NCBI RefSeq assembly: GCF_000812565.1
Contig: NZ_JTAM01000003.1
Location: 1 to 64,000, forward strand
DNA: 64,000 nt
Source: Flammeovirga sp. OC4
GTDB taxonomy: Bacteria; Bacteroidota; Bacteroidia; Cytophagales; Flammeovirgaceae
Reading direction: 5' to 3'
The translations under genes and the position numbers were made by a program. Below are positions 47,187 to 54,760 of this stretch, one piece after another. How positions within the stretch are numbered: position 1 is the stretch's first letter; every line of letters starts with the position of its first letter. The notes beneath the pieces were generated by a model that saw only the letters and a program-made list of their open reading frames with translations, searched no databases and had not been told where the DNA came from.

Positions 47187-48104
47187 TCAAAAAAGTGATC
47201 GTTGTTCTGTCTTTTCTCTCAAAATTGGGTAAATAATATTCGGATCTAACGACTTTTTAACCTGACTTCCGATATAATGTCCTAACTCTGGACACAAAAT
47301 ATCTTCGGGTTGATGAGCAAAAAAATAGACTTCTTGTAAACCTTGTCGTTTGAAAGATTGAATTCTCTCCATCCAATCGTCTACCCTTGAAAAGTCAGTA
47401 TTGTGCATTTCGTTACCCACAAACCTCACCATAATTGTTGGTGTTGTCACTCTCATGTGAAGTACATCTCTCCTACCTGCAACATCAGTAATAATCATTG
47501 CATATCCTTTTGCTGTCATAAGCGCTGAGAGTTCATCTAACTTCTGCTGATCATTAAACCATGAAGGGTGGCGGAGCTCTAAAGCTAACTTCATATCTTC
47601 AGGAAAAGCTTCAATAAATCGGAAAAGTGGAAGTGCTTCTTCTACTGTGAAATCAGGAGGCATTTGTAACCACGTATAACCCAGTTTGTCCTCAAAGAGT
47701 CTCATCTGATCTGTAAACTCATAAATATCATTTTTACAGTTCATCAATCTCTTTTTGTGGCTTACGGATTGTAAGAATTTCGGGTTGAACTTGAAGGAAT
47801 CATGTACAGTAGACTTCCATTTCACTAGCGTTTCTGATTTTGGAATACCATAATGCGTTGAATTCAACTCAATGGTATCAAAATGCTGACTGTAATAATG
47901 TAAAAAAGTATTAGGTTGTGCTTTATCAGGATAAATTTTCCCTTTCCACTCAGCACAAGACCAAGCAGGAGCACCTATTCTAAATTGAAATGCATTGATA
48001 AAATTTGGATGATTTCTCAACATCATTTTAGAATAATGATCTTGTGCTGGAAGTTGAAAATTAACTCCCGAAATATCTTTTAATCGTCCAAAATCCATAC
48101 ACAT
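47187..48104 (-). CDS. DUF72 (YecE-like) family protein
   Basis: 305 residues with the DUF72 TIM-barrel signature: RIGAPAWSCAEWKGKIYP, FDTIELNSTHYGIP, FKFNPKFLQSVSHKKRL, LQMPPDFTVEEALPLFRF, LALELRHPSWF and MVRFVGNEM. Function is unknown, although conserved acidic and aromatic residues suggest an enzyme. The start could be the first or third codon. It is 11 bp after a small secreted-protein gene, so probably an operon. Confidence 0.9.
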   Translation of the reverse strand: MCMDFGRLKDISGVNFQLPAQDHYSKMMLRNHPNFINAFQFRIGAPAWSCAEWKGKIYPDKAQPNTFLHYYSQHFDTIELNSTHYGIPKSETLVKWKSTVHDSFKFNPKFLQSVSHKKRLMNCKNDIYEFTDQMRLFEDKLGYTWLQMPPDFTVEEALPLFRFIEAFPEDMKLALELRHPSWFNDQQKLDELSALMTAKGYAMIITDVAGRRDVLHMRVTTPTIMVRFVGNEMHNTDFSRVDDWMERIQSFKRQGLQEVYFFAHQPEDILCPELGHYIGSQVKKSLDPNIIYPILREKTEQRSLF

Positions 48105-48115
48105 ATTCTTGTTTT

Positions 48116-48601
48116 TTAATTAGACTGTCCTTCTCTGAAAGCCTCCATTGATTTATAATGACACATGCCTATTAAAGCATCAATTTGTGCTTGAAGTTTC
48201 ACATCCTCTTCTTCGTTTTTTGAACGAAGAGCCAATAAAACCAATTTATGAATATCCGTTTTATACTTTGAGGCCAGATCTAAAAATGGCAATTCGATAA
48301 GACTTTTGTAAATCGCTGACTCTCTCCTTGAAAAAGAAATCTGACGTGCCGTCTCCAGAAGAGTTACAGTATAAACAGGATATTCCTGTAAAAGTTGAGC
48401 AATGTAGAGGTAATCATCAAAATTTACATTTCCTGTCTCAATATAATACCTTAACTCCGAAAGCCCTCCAACATTTACATCACTACTCATCATTATCTGC
48501 CTAAACTTCTCTTCGGCTTCCTCTTTTGAAATAGGCTTGTCTTGCGAAAATAGAGGTGTATTCAATAGTAAAGCGATAAATAATAAAAAGAGGTTTTTCA
48601 T
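48116..48601 (-). CDS. Small secreted protein, unknown function
   Basis: 161 residues. Signal peptide ends NTPLFS-Q (residue 19). The mature protein is all-helical (ISKEEAEEKFRQIMMS, LSELRYYIETGNVNFDDYLYIAQLLQEYP) and ends with an LQAQIDALIGMCHYKS segment. It may be a short helical-repeat protein; no family recognised. Cotranscribed with the DUF72 gene downstream. Confidence 0.7.
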   Translation of the reverse strand: MKNLFLLFIALLLNTPLFSQDKPISKEEAEEKFRQIMMSSDVNVGGLSELRYYIETGNVNFDDYLYIAQLLQEYPVYTVTLLETARQISFSRRESAIYKSLIELPFLDLASKYKTDIHKLVLLALRSKNEEEDVKLQAQIDALIGMCHYKSMEAFREGQSN

Positions 48602-48712
48602 TCTATATTTTTTGTTGTTTGTCCATTACAATACAAAATAATAATTTGTAAAAATGAATGAGAAATTTTTCAAGGTAGTTTAACATAAGTTAGAATAAGA
48701 GCGTAAAATCGT

Positions 48713-49177
48713 CTATAGTGCTGTCAAATACTTTTCAATATCTAAATAAGAGGAAAAGTCCCAGACATCCATCAGGAAATAACAGATCGTCAACCAAATT
48801 GTAGATGAAATTAACGCAGAAATCAAAAGTGAGTATTTTGATTCCTTCAACCTTAAACCAATCAAAATATAGGTTGGAATACCAAAAAGAACTGGTGCTA
48901 GTGTCACTGCACTCCAGAAACCATACCTTCTCCACAATACCAATACCTTCTTCAGATTTTTATTGTAACCACTTTTCCTTTTCGTTACGATTAGGCTACT
49001 GACCTTCTGCCCAATAAAAAAAGTGATCAGTGAAGAGGTTAACACGGAAGAAAGATTCAAAAAAATCATTTGAAAGTAATTGAGACCAATAATATTAGAA
49101 ATCACTGCTCCTAAATACACTTTCCACAAACTTAACCCAAAAATTGTAAGACAAACGAGTAGTATTCCAGTATTCAT
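48713..49177 (-). CDS. Small polytopic membrane protein
   Basis: 154 residues with about four membrane spans (residues ~3-25, 30-55, 85-110 and 118-138). The central loop is basic (VTKRKSGYNKNLKKVLVLWRRYG). The WRRYGFWSAVTLAPVLFGIPTYILIGLRL segment is reminiscent of small multidrug-export or SNARE-associated-type proteins, but the match is too weak to name. It is the gene directly downstream of the MarR regulator (75 bp) and may belong to its unit. Confidence 0.65.
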   Translation of the reverse strand: MNTGILLVCLTIFGLSLWKVYLGAVISNIIGLNYFQMIFLNLSSVLTSSLITFFIGQKVSSLIVTKRKSGYNKNLKKVLVLWRRYGFWSAVTLAPVLFGIPTYILIGLRLKESKYSLLISALISSTIWLTICYFLMDVWDFSSYLDIEKYLTAL

Positions 49178-49252
49178 ATTAATGATTCAATAAGTTAGTT
49201 TTCAATCAAGCTAAAATTGTTATTCATGCAATACATATTTCAACCTTATCAC

Positions 49253-49819
49253 TTACTCCTCAAATTCATCACAATCAATTTGTATTTCCTTACCGCTGAG
49301 TTCACTCTTCAATAAATTACAATAATGGTCTCCTTTTTTATCTCCACTATAGTATTTACAATTATAACAAGTTCTTTGTACTTGGATAACACCTTTTTGG
49401 TTCAACTGAAAAATTAGTTTTGATAAAGTATCAAATATATTGGCGAGTTCCTGTTCGGTAAAAGAGGACAGTTCTTTGTTGAAAACATCAGCATAGCCCT
49501 CTAATTGACCAACGAGTTCTTTGCCAGAAGAAGTGATGAATAGATTATACCTGCGGTTATCTGTTGGTGAATGATCCTTCTCTAGATACTCCTTTTTTAA
49601 TAGTATTCTTACTGCATCACTAATCGTTGCTTTTGTAACATTAAACTCTTTCGCAAGATAGCTTACATTACATATTTCTCTTTTATGATTTGAGACAAAC
49701 AAAAGAATTTGGATCTGTATAGGACTAATTCCAAACGTTTTGGCTTTTTCCCAAAGCAACGCTTTTAAAGCTTCCGAGAGCCTTTCTAATCCACTGAGTA
49801 TTTTTGATTCTATATTCAA
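49253..49819 (-). CDS. MarR-family regulator with a C-terminal four-Cys motif
   Basis: 188 residues. The winged helix is at about 30-100: FGISPIQIQILLFVSNHK, VSYLAKEFNVTKATISDAVRILLKK (recognition helix) and SPTDNRRYNLFITSSG (wing). An extra C-terminal segment holds Cys151, Cys154, Cys167 and Cys183 (C-x2-C-x12-C-x15-C), suited to binding zinc or an iron-sulfur cluster; Cys50 is separate. The start codon is TTG; no in-frame ATG lies between the upstream stop and the domain. It is 60 bp after the DUF2024 gene across a hairpin whose arms contain TTAGGAT. It probably controls the nearby TTAGGAATCCTAA-type sites. Confidence 0.88.
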   Translation of the reverse strand: MNIESKILSGLERLSEALKALLWEKAKTFGISPIQIQILLFVSNHKREICNVSYLAKEFNVTKATISDAVRILLKKEYLEKDHSPTDNRRYNLFITSSGKELVGQLEGYADVFNKELSSFTEQELANIFDTLSKLIFQLNQKGVIQVQRTCYNCKYYSGDKKGDHYCNLLKSELSGKEIQIDCDEFEE

Positions 49820-49832
49820 AACTGATAGTAAT

Positions 49833-49872
49833 TAAAAAATTAGGATCGCCATAAAGTTAGCAATCCTAATTT
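49833..49872 (-). terminator. Hairpin between DUF2024 and marR genes; terminator, attenuator or operator
   Basis: On the minus strand AAATTAGGATTGC pairs with GCGATCCTAATTT (13 bp, one G.T) around TAACTTTATG, then T-rich sequence. The arms carry TTAGGAT half-sites like the palindromes at 51.4-51.8 kb, and the loop TAACTTTA is one base from a -7 element. It may be the marR promoter/operator as well as a terminator. Confidence 0.55.
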
Positions 49873-49879
49873 TAATTTA

Positions 49880-50161
49880 CTAATTACACCCTTCCATCTC
49901 AATAATGAAATATCCTTTTTGAACAATTTCCTCCAACCATTCCGGTTTTAATGTTTCGATATGGCAAAGTTTACACTGTTTAGCGGAAAGCGGTAATCCT
50001 TCTTGTCCTTTCATTTTCAAGTAGGCTTTACCATAATTGTAAATCGTTTCGGCATCACTTACTTCCACCGGGGCAATGATATCAAAATGCATGGTAGTCC
50101 CGTCTTTTTTTATAACATAGGTATCCCAGACATTGACATCGCTTTGTATTATTTCTTTCAT
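49880..50161 (-). CDS. DUF2024 family protein
   Basis: A 93-residue protein with the DUF2024 pattern VNVWDTYVIKKDGTTMHFDIIAP at the N-terminus, QCKLCHIE (Cys-x2-Cys) near residue 63 and a C-terminal GYFIIEMEGCN. Function is unknown; the CxxC and terminal Cys suggest redox or metal involvement. It lies between marR (downstream) and an orphan secreted-protein gene (upstream, 54 bp). Confidence 0.85.
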   Translation of the reverse strand: MKEIIQSDVNVWDTYVIKKDGTTMHFDIIAPVEVSDAETIYNYGKAYLKMKGQEGLPLSAKQCKLCHIETLKPEWLEEIVQKGYFIIEMEGCN

Positions 50162-50215
50162 CTTTTAAGCTGTTTTTAGATTAGTACTTATTGTAGTTTT
50201 TCATCATGCTTTGTA

Positions 50216-50932
50216 TTAATTTTCAGTCACTGAATAAGGCAAAGACAAATCACCCGAAGCAATTGAATACACATTGTAAACTCCTAACATAGGATACTGA
50301 GCATTGGAAGCATTCACTTGCATATAAACCGTTACAGCATCAAAATTAAATTGCGGTTTATTACTTATACGATATGCAGGAACAACCACTTTAATAGTAT
50401 TTCCCTGATTAATTACTGGGTACCCGGGAGAATCCATATACATTGGCATACCTGGATTAGTCGGAGGCAAAGCAACATTTTTATCTTTTGGATCAAACTG
50501 TTTGACAGCCAAACCACCAGGCACTCTAGTATCTTTGGTTAACACCACCCAATGTGGATGCCAAATAACACCGTCATTCACATAATTCCTATCATTATTT
50601 TCATCCCACAATGGAGTATCGTCAAAATCAGGGTGCGAAGTTAGAGCCAATGCCACTATACCTTCTGTATTACTAAAACCGACGTCTTCAGGTGCTAATG
50701 TAGTAGGAAAAACATAACCCAATACTGGAGCTCCATCCATCTTTCCATAAGGTTTTGGAGTTACATTTCCTGCCAAACCTTCAGTCTCAATTGTGAAAAT
50801 GAGCTGATTTAATTGACTATCGAAAACCACATCTGCATTGGTGATTTTTAAATTTGAACTATTCTTAAATGTTGGGTCTTCATTTTTTCCCTGAGAAAAT
50901 ACTGGTATTATAAAAATGAAGATTAAGTACAT
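50216..50932 (-). CDS. Secreted protein of unknown function, 5' end at a repeat boundary
   Basis: 238 residues. A very short hydrophobic leader (MYLIFIFIIPVFS-Q) lacks the usual basic n-region. The mature part is beta-rich with conserved-looking VLGYVFPTTLAPEDVGF, DGVIWHPHWVVL and VVPAYRISNKPQFNFDAVTVY; no family recognised. The ATG sits immediately beside the terminal TTTACA of repeat element C, so the original start and promoter may have been lost and replaced. Downstream are DUF2024 and marR on the same strand. Confidence 0.72.
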   Translation of the reverse strand: MYLIFIFIIPVFSQGKNEDPTFKNSSNLKITNADVVFDSQLNQLIFTIETEGLAGNVTPKPYGKMDGAPVLGYVFPTTLAPEDVGFSNTEGIVALALTSHPDFDDTPLWDENNDRNYVNDGVIWHPHWVVLTKDTRVPGGLAVKQFDPKDKNVALPPTNPGMPMYMDSPGYPVINQGNTIKVVVPAYRISNKPQFNFDAVTVYMQVNASNAQYPMLGVYNVYSIASGDLSLPYSVTEN

Positions 50933-51315
50933 TGTAAACTAAATTATCGTCAACTTTTAATCGAACTTTCTGCAAGTATTTATAGGATCAACTTTCAAAC
51001 TTCCTTCTTCTTCATTTTTGTCTTGAAACAAAAACGAAGCAAAAAATTCAAGGCTTTGAAGTCAAAAGCTAAATTCCATTTCTCTCGCCTAAATGATTTT
51101 AAACTCGCTGCGCTCAAACAACAAAATCATTTTTAACGGCTCACTTCATGAAATTCTTAACGCTTTTCCCTTCAAGGCCGAGGAAAGTACTGCCAAACGA
51201 ATTGGGTAGAATGCCACTGGCGCGAATGTTAAGCGTTAGCGGCATTCGTGTCCTACAGATCAACAGAAATCTCCTGATTTCTAAAAATCATAAATATTCG
51301 AAAACTTAGTTTACA
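50933..51315 (+). repeat. MITE-like element, copy C (383 bp)
   Basis: Bounded by TGTAAACTAA at the left and TTAGTTTACA at the right (inverted termini). It contains no long ORF. Internal landmarks in order: ACTTTCAAACTTCCTTCTTC (50991-51010), AAATGATTTTAAACTCGC (51091-51108), a TTCATGAAATTCTT block, hairpin I at 51221-51250 (CGCGAATG with CATTCGTG, loop TTAAGCGTTAGCGG) and hairpin II at 51265-51282 (AGAAATC-TCCT-GATTTCT). The same landmarks occur in reverse order and orientation in copy D at 51998-52378. Confidence 0.8.
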
Positions 51316-51364
51316 ACGTATTAAGGATAAACTCAATAATTGTTTCATGACGCTTGAATTAATA

Positions 51365-51377
51365 TTAGGAATCCTAA
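51365..51377. promoter_or_regulatory. Palindromic site 1 (TTAGGAATCCTAA)
   Basis: A perfect 13-bp palindrome between repeat C and the thioredoxin-like gene. Same sequence family as sites at 51429 and 51746. Candidate MarR operator. Confidence 0.6.
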
Positions 51378-51428
51378 CTTTTAAATTCAAAAAAAAGACA
51401 AACCGAGTGGCTAGTTCTTATTTATACA

Positions 51429-51441
51429 TTAGGATTCCTAA
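51429..51441. promoter_or_regulatory. Palindromic site 2 (TTAGGATTCCTAA)
   Basis: A perfect 13-bp palindrome just downstream of the thioredoxin-like gene stop, followed by CTTTTTTTT. Same 6-bp arms as site 1. Confidence 0.6.
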
Positions 51442-51463
51442 CTTTTTTTTAAAACGAAATAGA

Positions 51464-51697
51464 TTAAGATTTCAAATCAGCTAAAGATGCCCCAAAATTG
51501 ATATGCAGTGCATTACCATTAGGTGTAACTAAAGCAGGAACTGATTTCACACCAGATTTTTCAGCTTCTTCAATTCTACTACTTTTTTCACCTAGATGAA
51601 CAACTTCTACCTTTTCTGTTCCAATCAAATGGATTAGGTCTTGTTCTGCACTTACACAAACTGGACAGCCTGCATGATAAAAGATTGATTTACTCAT
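51464..51697 (-). CDS. Small thioredoxin/glutaredoxin-like protein (CPVC)
   Basis: A 77-residue thioredoxin-fold protein. The active site is CPVC (Cys11, Cys14) in FYHAGCPVCVSAE, and the cis-Pro is in GVKSVPALV. No signal peptide, so cytoplasmic. Its promoter has a TTAGGA palindrome between the -33 and -7 boxes, so it is probably repressed by the nearby MarR protein. It lies inside the segment framed by inverted repeats C and D. A role in thiol-stress response is inferred. Confidence 0.88.
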   Translation of the reverse strand: MSKSIFYHAGCPVCVSAEQDLIHLIGTEKVEVVHLGEKSSRIEEAEKSGVKSVPALVTPNGNALHINFGASLADLKS

Positions 51698-51736
51698 TTT
51701 AATAAAAGTTTAGAGTGTTGAGCAATAGTGCTGACA

Positions 51737-51767
51737 CAAATATAATAAGGATTCCTAACTATAAAAA
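51737..51767 (-). promoter_or_regulatory. Promoter of the thioredoxin-like gene with embedded operator
   Basis: On the minus strand TTTT, 19 bases, TATATTTG (perfect -7). The palindrome at 51746-51758 lies inside the spacer, an ideal place for a repressor. The -7 element is 40 bp before the ATG. Confidence 0.65.
51746..51758. promoter_or_regulatory. Palindromic site 3 in the thioredoxin-like promoter
   Basis: TAAGGATTCCTAA, differing from site 2 by one base. Located between -33 and -7 of the promoter at 51737-51767. Confidence 0.65.
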
Positions 51768-51997
51768 TTATTTATCCAATAAATTAATTTTTTAGTATGC
51801 TCACTTTGAAAGAAGTGCTTAATTTTTTCTAAGTCTCAAGAAGAAAATGTGGTATTTAACAGCAATAAAAAAGGGAAATTATTTTTGATTCATTTTGAAT
51901 GGAATGCAGAAATGACGGTAAGTTTAGTCTAAAAGGTATTTCTATTTCAAAATTTGATTCTAGTTTTTACAGTAAAAAGAAATTAGAGCAAGTACGC
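51759..51997. other. AT-rich spacer between the thioredoxin-like promoter and repeat D
   Basis: 239 bp with no ORF, hairpin or promoter that I can support; together with repeat D, the hairpin at 52398-52432 and the promoter region it makes up the 791-bp gene-free stretch 51698-52488. Confidence 0.6.
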
Positions 51998-52378
51998 TGT
52001 AAACTAAGCCTCCATTATTTACAATGTTGATAAATCAGGAGATTTCTGATGACCTAAGGACACAAATGACGCTAACGCTTCACATTCGTGCCATTAAACT
52101 TTCTACCATTTTAGTTTGGTAGTACTCCTCCCCCGGCATTGAAGGGAAAAGCGTGAAGAATTTCATGAATTGAGCCATTAAAAATGATTTTCTTGTTCGA
52201 GTAAAAGCGAGTTTAAAATCATTTAGGCGAGAGGAATGAAATTTAGCTTTTGACTTCTAAGCCTAGATTTTTTGCTCCGTTTTTCATCAATGGAAAAATG
52301 AAGAAGAAGGAAGCTTGAAAGTAGGATACAAAAGCCAGCAGAATAATTGATTAGGTGTTCGCGGTAATTTAATTTACA
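51998..52378 (-). repeat. MITE-like element, copy D (381 bp), inverted relative to C
   Basis: Left end TGTAAACTAAG, right end TTTAATTTACA. Read on the minus strand it follows copy C throughout: the CTTCCTTCTTCTTCATTTTT block, AAATGATTTTAAACTCGC, AAAATCATTTTTAA, TTCATGAAATTCTT, CGCTTTTCCCTTCAA, then hairpin I (52061-52090, CACGAATG with CATTTGTG, loop TGAAGCGTTAGCGT) and the AGAAATCTCCTGATTT block. Length differs from C by 2 bp. No ORF. Confidence 0.8.
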
Positions 52379-52397
52379 ATGCAGTTAGTTTTGATTC

Positions 52398-52432
52398 ATC
52401 ATTAGTCCACATTTGAATGGTGGACTAATGAT
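52398..52432. repeat. Unexplained 13-bp perfect inverted repeat
   Basis: ATCATTAGTCCAC and GTGGACTAATGAT separated by 9 bases. There is no T-tract on either side, so it is not a typical terminator. It lies between repeat D and the gldC stop codon. Confidence 0.6.
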
Positions 52433-52488
52433 AAGGTATAAATTCATGGTAAGCCCACTTTAAAACAAAGGCTTTACGATTTCAGGAT

Positions 52489-52830
52489 TTACTCTCCTTT
52501 ATTTTTTGTTTCATGCACATGATCAGACAAACGCTTACACATTGCATGAATTTCTTGTGCCATTTTCTCATCTCCAGTAGCATTGAAGATGTTTTGAGCA
52601 ATACCTCCCATGGTGTCAATGTAGAAAAACTTCATCTCATCCACAGTCATTTCTTTACCCCACAAACCAATACGTAGTGTTTCTTTACGTTCGTGGTCCC
52701 ATATATTTAAATCAAAAGCACGCGTTTCTTGAAGACCCGCTTGATCAGAATCGTCTGCTTTCCAGAAAATTTTCTCTGGAACATTATTCTCATCCAATTC
52801 TACCTTTACTCTGATGTTAGACTCTTTCAT
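52489..52830 (-). CDS. gldC: Gliding motility protein GldC
   Basis: 113 residues matching GldC of gliding Bacteroidota: IRVKVELDENNVPEKIFWKADDSD, ETRAFDLNIWDHERKETLRIGLWGKEMTVDEMKFFY and a helical tail. GldC is a cytoplasmic accessory protein of the gliding machinery; mutants in Flavobacterium johnsoniae are impaired but not fully non-motile. No other gld gene is in the window. Promoter not clear (CAACTTTG, one mismatch). Confidence 0.93.
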   Translation of the reverse strand: MKESNIRVKVELDENNVPEKIFWKADDSDQAGLQETRAFDLNIWDHERKETLRIGLWGKEMTVDEMKFFYIDTMGGIAQNIFNATGDEKMAQEIHAMCKRLSDHVHETKNKGE

Positions 52831-52926
52831 TATTAAAAAATATAACTTGAAGTGATTTTTATTATCCTACAAAGTTGCATATTTTAAAGGACAATTTGTA
52901 ATGTTTTCCATGAATTAAGCCTAATT

Positions 52927-53223
52927 ATGTTACATCGATTTGTAAGATTGTCGTTTAAACAAGAATGTATAGAGGAATTTCAAAATTTATTCCTTGATGT
53001 TAAAGAAAAAATTGAAAATTTTGACGGTTGTCAATCCGTAGAACTTCTACAAGATGCGGAGTCAAAAAATAAATTTATGACATTTAGTATTTGGGAAAAT
53101 GAAAAAGCCTTAGAAGCATATCGTCAATCTGAATTTTTCCAAACTACATGGAAGAAAACTAAATTAATGTTCAACGATAAACCTAAGGCTTTTTCTATGT
53201 ATAAGGCTGGAATAAAAGAGTAA
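52927..53223 (+). CDS. ABM-like (antibiotic biosynthesis monooxygenase fold) protein
   Basis: 98 residues with the dimeric alpha/beta-barrel pattern: LHRFVRLSFKQECIEEFQNLF, FDGCQSVELLQDAESKNKFMTFSIWENEKALEAYRQSEFF. Members include quinol monooxygenases and many uncharacterised proteins; residues specific to catalysis are not evident. It diverges from gldC (96 bp) and converges on queD (5 bp). Confidence 0.82.
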   Translation: MLHRFVRLSFKQECIEEFQNLFLDVKEKIENFDGCQSVELLQDAESKNKFMTFSIWENEKALEAYRQSEFFQTTWKKTKLMFNDKPKAFSMYKAGIKE

Positions 53224-53228
53224 GTCTT

Positions 53229-53585
53229 CTATTCACCTAAATATTCTGTACCAGCATCTGGAGTTTCGAAAATCACAACTTTATATAAAGCAGGAAGTTC
53301 TTTTTTGATTTTGTTCCAAACCCACATTGAAATCACTTCTGAAGTTGGGTTTTCTAAACCTTCTACTTCATTTAAAAAGTTATGGTCTAACACTTTATAA
53401 ATAGGATTTACAACAGTATCGATTTCATGAAAATCAATCACCCACTCATACGGGTAAACTAATTCTCCATCAAAATGAAGTTCCATTTTCCATGAGTGAC
53501 CATGAATTCTTCTACACGGGTGTCCCTCAGGCATTTGAGGTAAGAAATGTGCAGCTTCGAATGTATATGATTTGAATATTTTCAT
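53229..53585 (-). CDS. queD: 6-carboxytetrahydropterin synthase (QueD)
   Basis: A 118-residue T-fold enzyme of queuosine synthesis. Zn ligands His13, His28 and His30 (EAAHFL, RIHGHSW), catalytic Cys24, and the DHNFLN and PTSEVISMWVW motifs typical of bacterial QueD are present. It is the classical form, in contrast to the PTPS-like paralog at 26894-27313. It has its own TATCTTTG promoter. Confidence 0.92.
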   Translation of the reverse strand: MKIFKSYTFEAAHFLPQMPEGHPCRRIHGHSWKMELHFDGELVYPYEWVIDFHEIDTVVNPIYKVLDHNFLNEVEGLENPTSEVISMWVWNKIKKELPALYKVVIFETPDAGTEYLGE

Positions 53586-53615
53586 CTTTACGTATTAATT
53601 CTAATAAAAATCACG

Positions 53616-53623
53616 CAAAGATA
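53616..53623 (-). promoter_or_regulatory. queD promoter -7 element
   Basis: TATCTTTG on the minus strand, a perfect TAnnTTTG match, 30 bp before the ATG. Confidence 0.58.
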
Positions 53624-53639
53624 AATGACATGAAATTGT

Positions 53640-54662
53640 CTAATGGAGGATTTTAAACACCAATTCTTTAAGATTTTCGTCATCAGAAAGTGACGCTCTT
53701 ATTCCTTTAGCCTTTAAATCGGCTTCTTGGAGGTGTTCGATAATTTGTAAAACCTTATTGTAAGAGAAATTACTAACCGCTAATCGGTAATCTTTAATGA
53801 AATAAGGGTTAACGCTTAATATCTTAGCTAATTCTTGATCTCCCTTACTGAAATTTTCATGGAGCATTAACAACTTTGAAAAATAAGCATATAAAGTTCC
53901 CACAACTACCACAAAAGGATTACTCTTAGGATTATCATTGAAATACATTACAATTCTGTTTGCTTTCAAGATATCCTTTGTGCCTAATGCATTTTGTAAT
54001 TCAAAAACATTATACTCTCTACTGATTCCAATATGCTTTGCAATTAATGCTTCTGTAATTTCAGTAGCATCTTTATTATAATTGAGCATGAGTTTTTCCA
54101 GTTCATTTGTAATACGAACCAGATCGTTCCCAATATATTCAGTGATTAAGTTAACAGCACGATCTTTAATTTTGTACCCTTCAGTTCTACAATATTGTTT
54201 TACCCAAGCAGGAACCTTATTGTCATACATTTTTTTGGCATCAAGAAAAACAGCATTTTTCTCAATGGTTTTCTTTACTGGCGTACGACCATCTAATTTT
54301 TTATTCTTCAACGCAATGACCAATACAGTAGAAGGCACTGGATTTTCAGCATATTTATTTAGAATCTCCAAGCTCGCCTTTCTTGATAAGTCCGGAAGAT
54401 CCTGCCCTTCTTTTACGATAATCACCTGACGCATGGCCATCATAGGAAACCTTCTTGCACTCTCTAAGACTTGCGTTAGAGTAGTATCCTTGCCATACAA
54501 TACAGTTTGATTAAAACTTTTCTCCGCATCTGTAAGTGCATTTTTTTCTATATAAGCAGTAATTTGATCAATAAAAAAAGGCTCATCCCCCTGTAAAAAA
54601 TACAAAGGTGAAAACTTGCCAGCTTTCATTTCTGTCATTATAGAATCTGCCGAAAATGCCAT
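53640..54662 (-). CDS. holA: DNA polymerase III delta subunit
   Basis: A 340-residue clamp-loader subunit that opens the beta clamp. Typical segments: KAGKFSPLYFLQGDEPFFIDQI at the N-terminus, ARRFPMMAMRQVIIVKEGQDL, WVKQYCRTEGYKI, AVNLITEYIGNDLVRITNELEKLML and ISREYNVFELQNALGTKD. Full length. It is 55 bp upstream of queD on the same strand, but queD has its own promoter. Confidence 0.93.
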   Translation of the reverse strand: MAFSADSIMTEMKAGKFSPLYFLQGDEPFFIDQITAYIEKNALTDAEKSFNQTVLYGKDTTLTQVLESARRFPMMAMRQVIIVKEGQDLPDLSRKASLEILNKYAENPVPSTVLVIALKNKKLDGRTPVKKTIEKNAVFLDAKKMYDNKVPAWVKQYCRTEGYKIKDRAVNLITEYIGNDLVRITNELEKLMLNYNKDATEITEALIAKHIGISREYNVFELQNALGTKDILKANRIVMYFNDNPKSNPFVVVVGTLYAYFSKLLMLHENFSKGDQELAKILSVNPYFIKDYRLAVSNFSYNKVLQIIEHLQEADLKAKGIRASLSDDENLKELVFKILH

Positions 54663-54760
54663 AAATTTTGAATGGTACGTGTTTTAGAAAAAATTGGACT
54701 GCAATTTAGAGTTTGTAATCCAAAAAGAAAAAAGTATTAAGGGGTATTCATAAAAGAATA

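Noticed and set aside
50933-52378. Insertion sequence with its own transposase
   Set aside because: No frame of useful length in copies C or D; they are non-autonomous at most.
54082-54429. 115-codon open frame antisense to holA
   Set aside because: Lies wholly inside a well-supported gene, has low-complexity Ser/Phe-rich translation and no promoter; a shadow frame.
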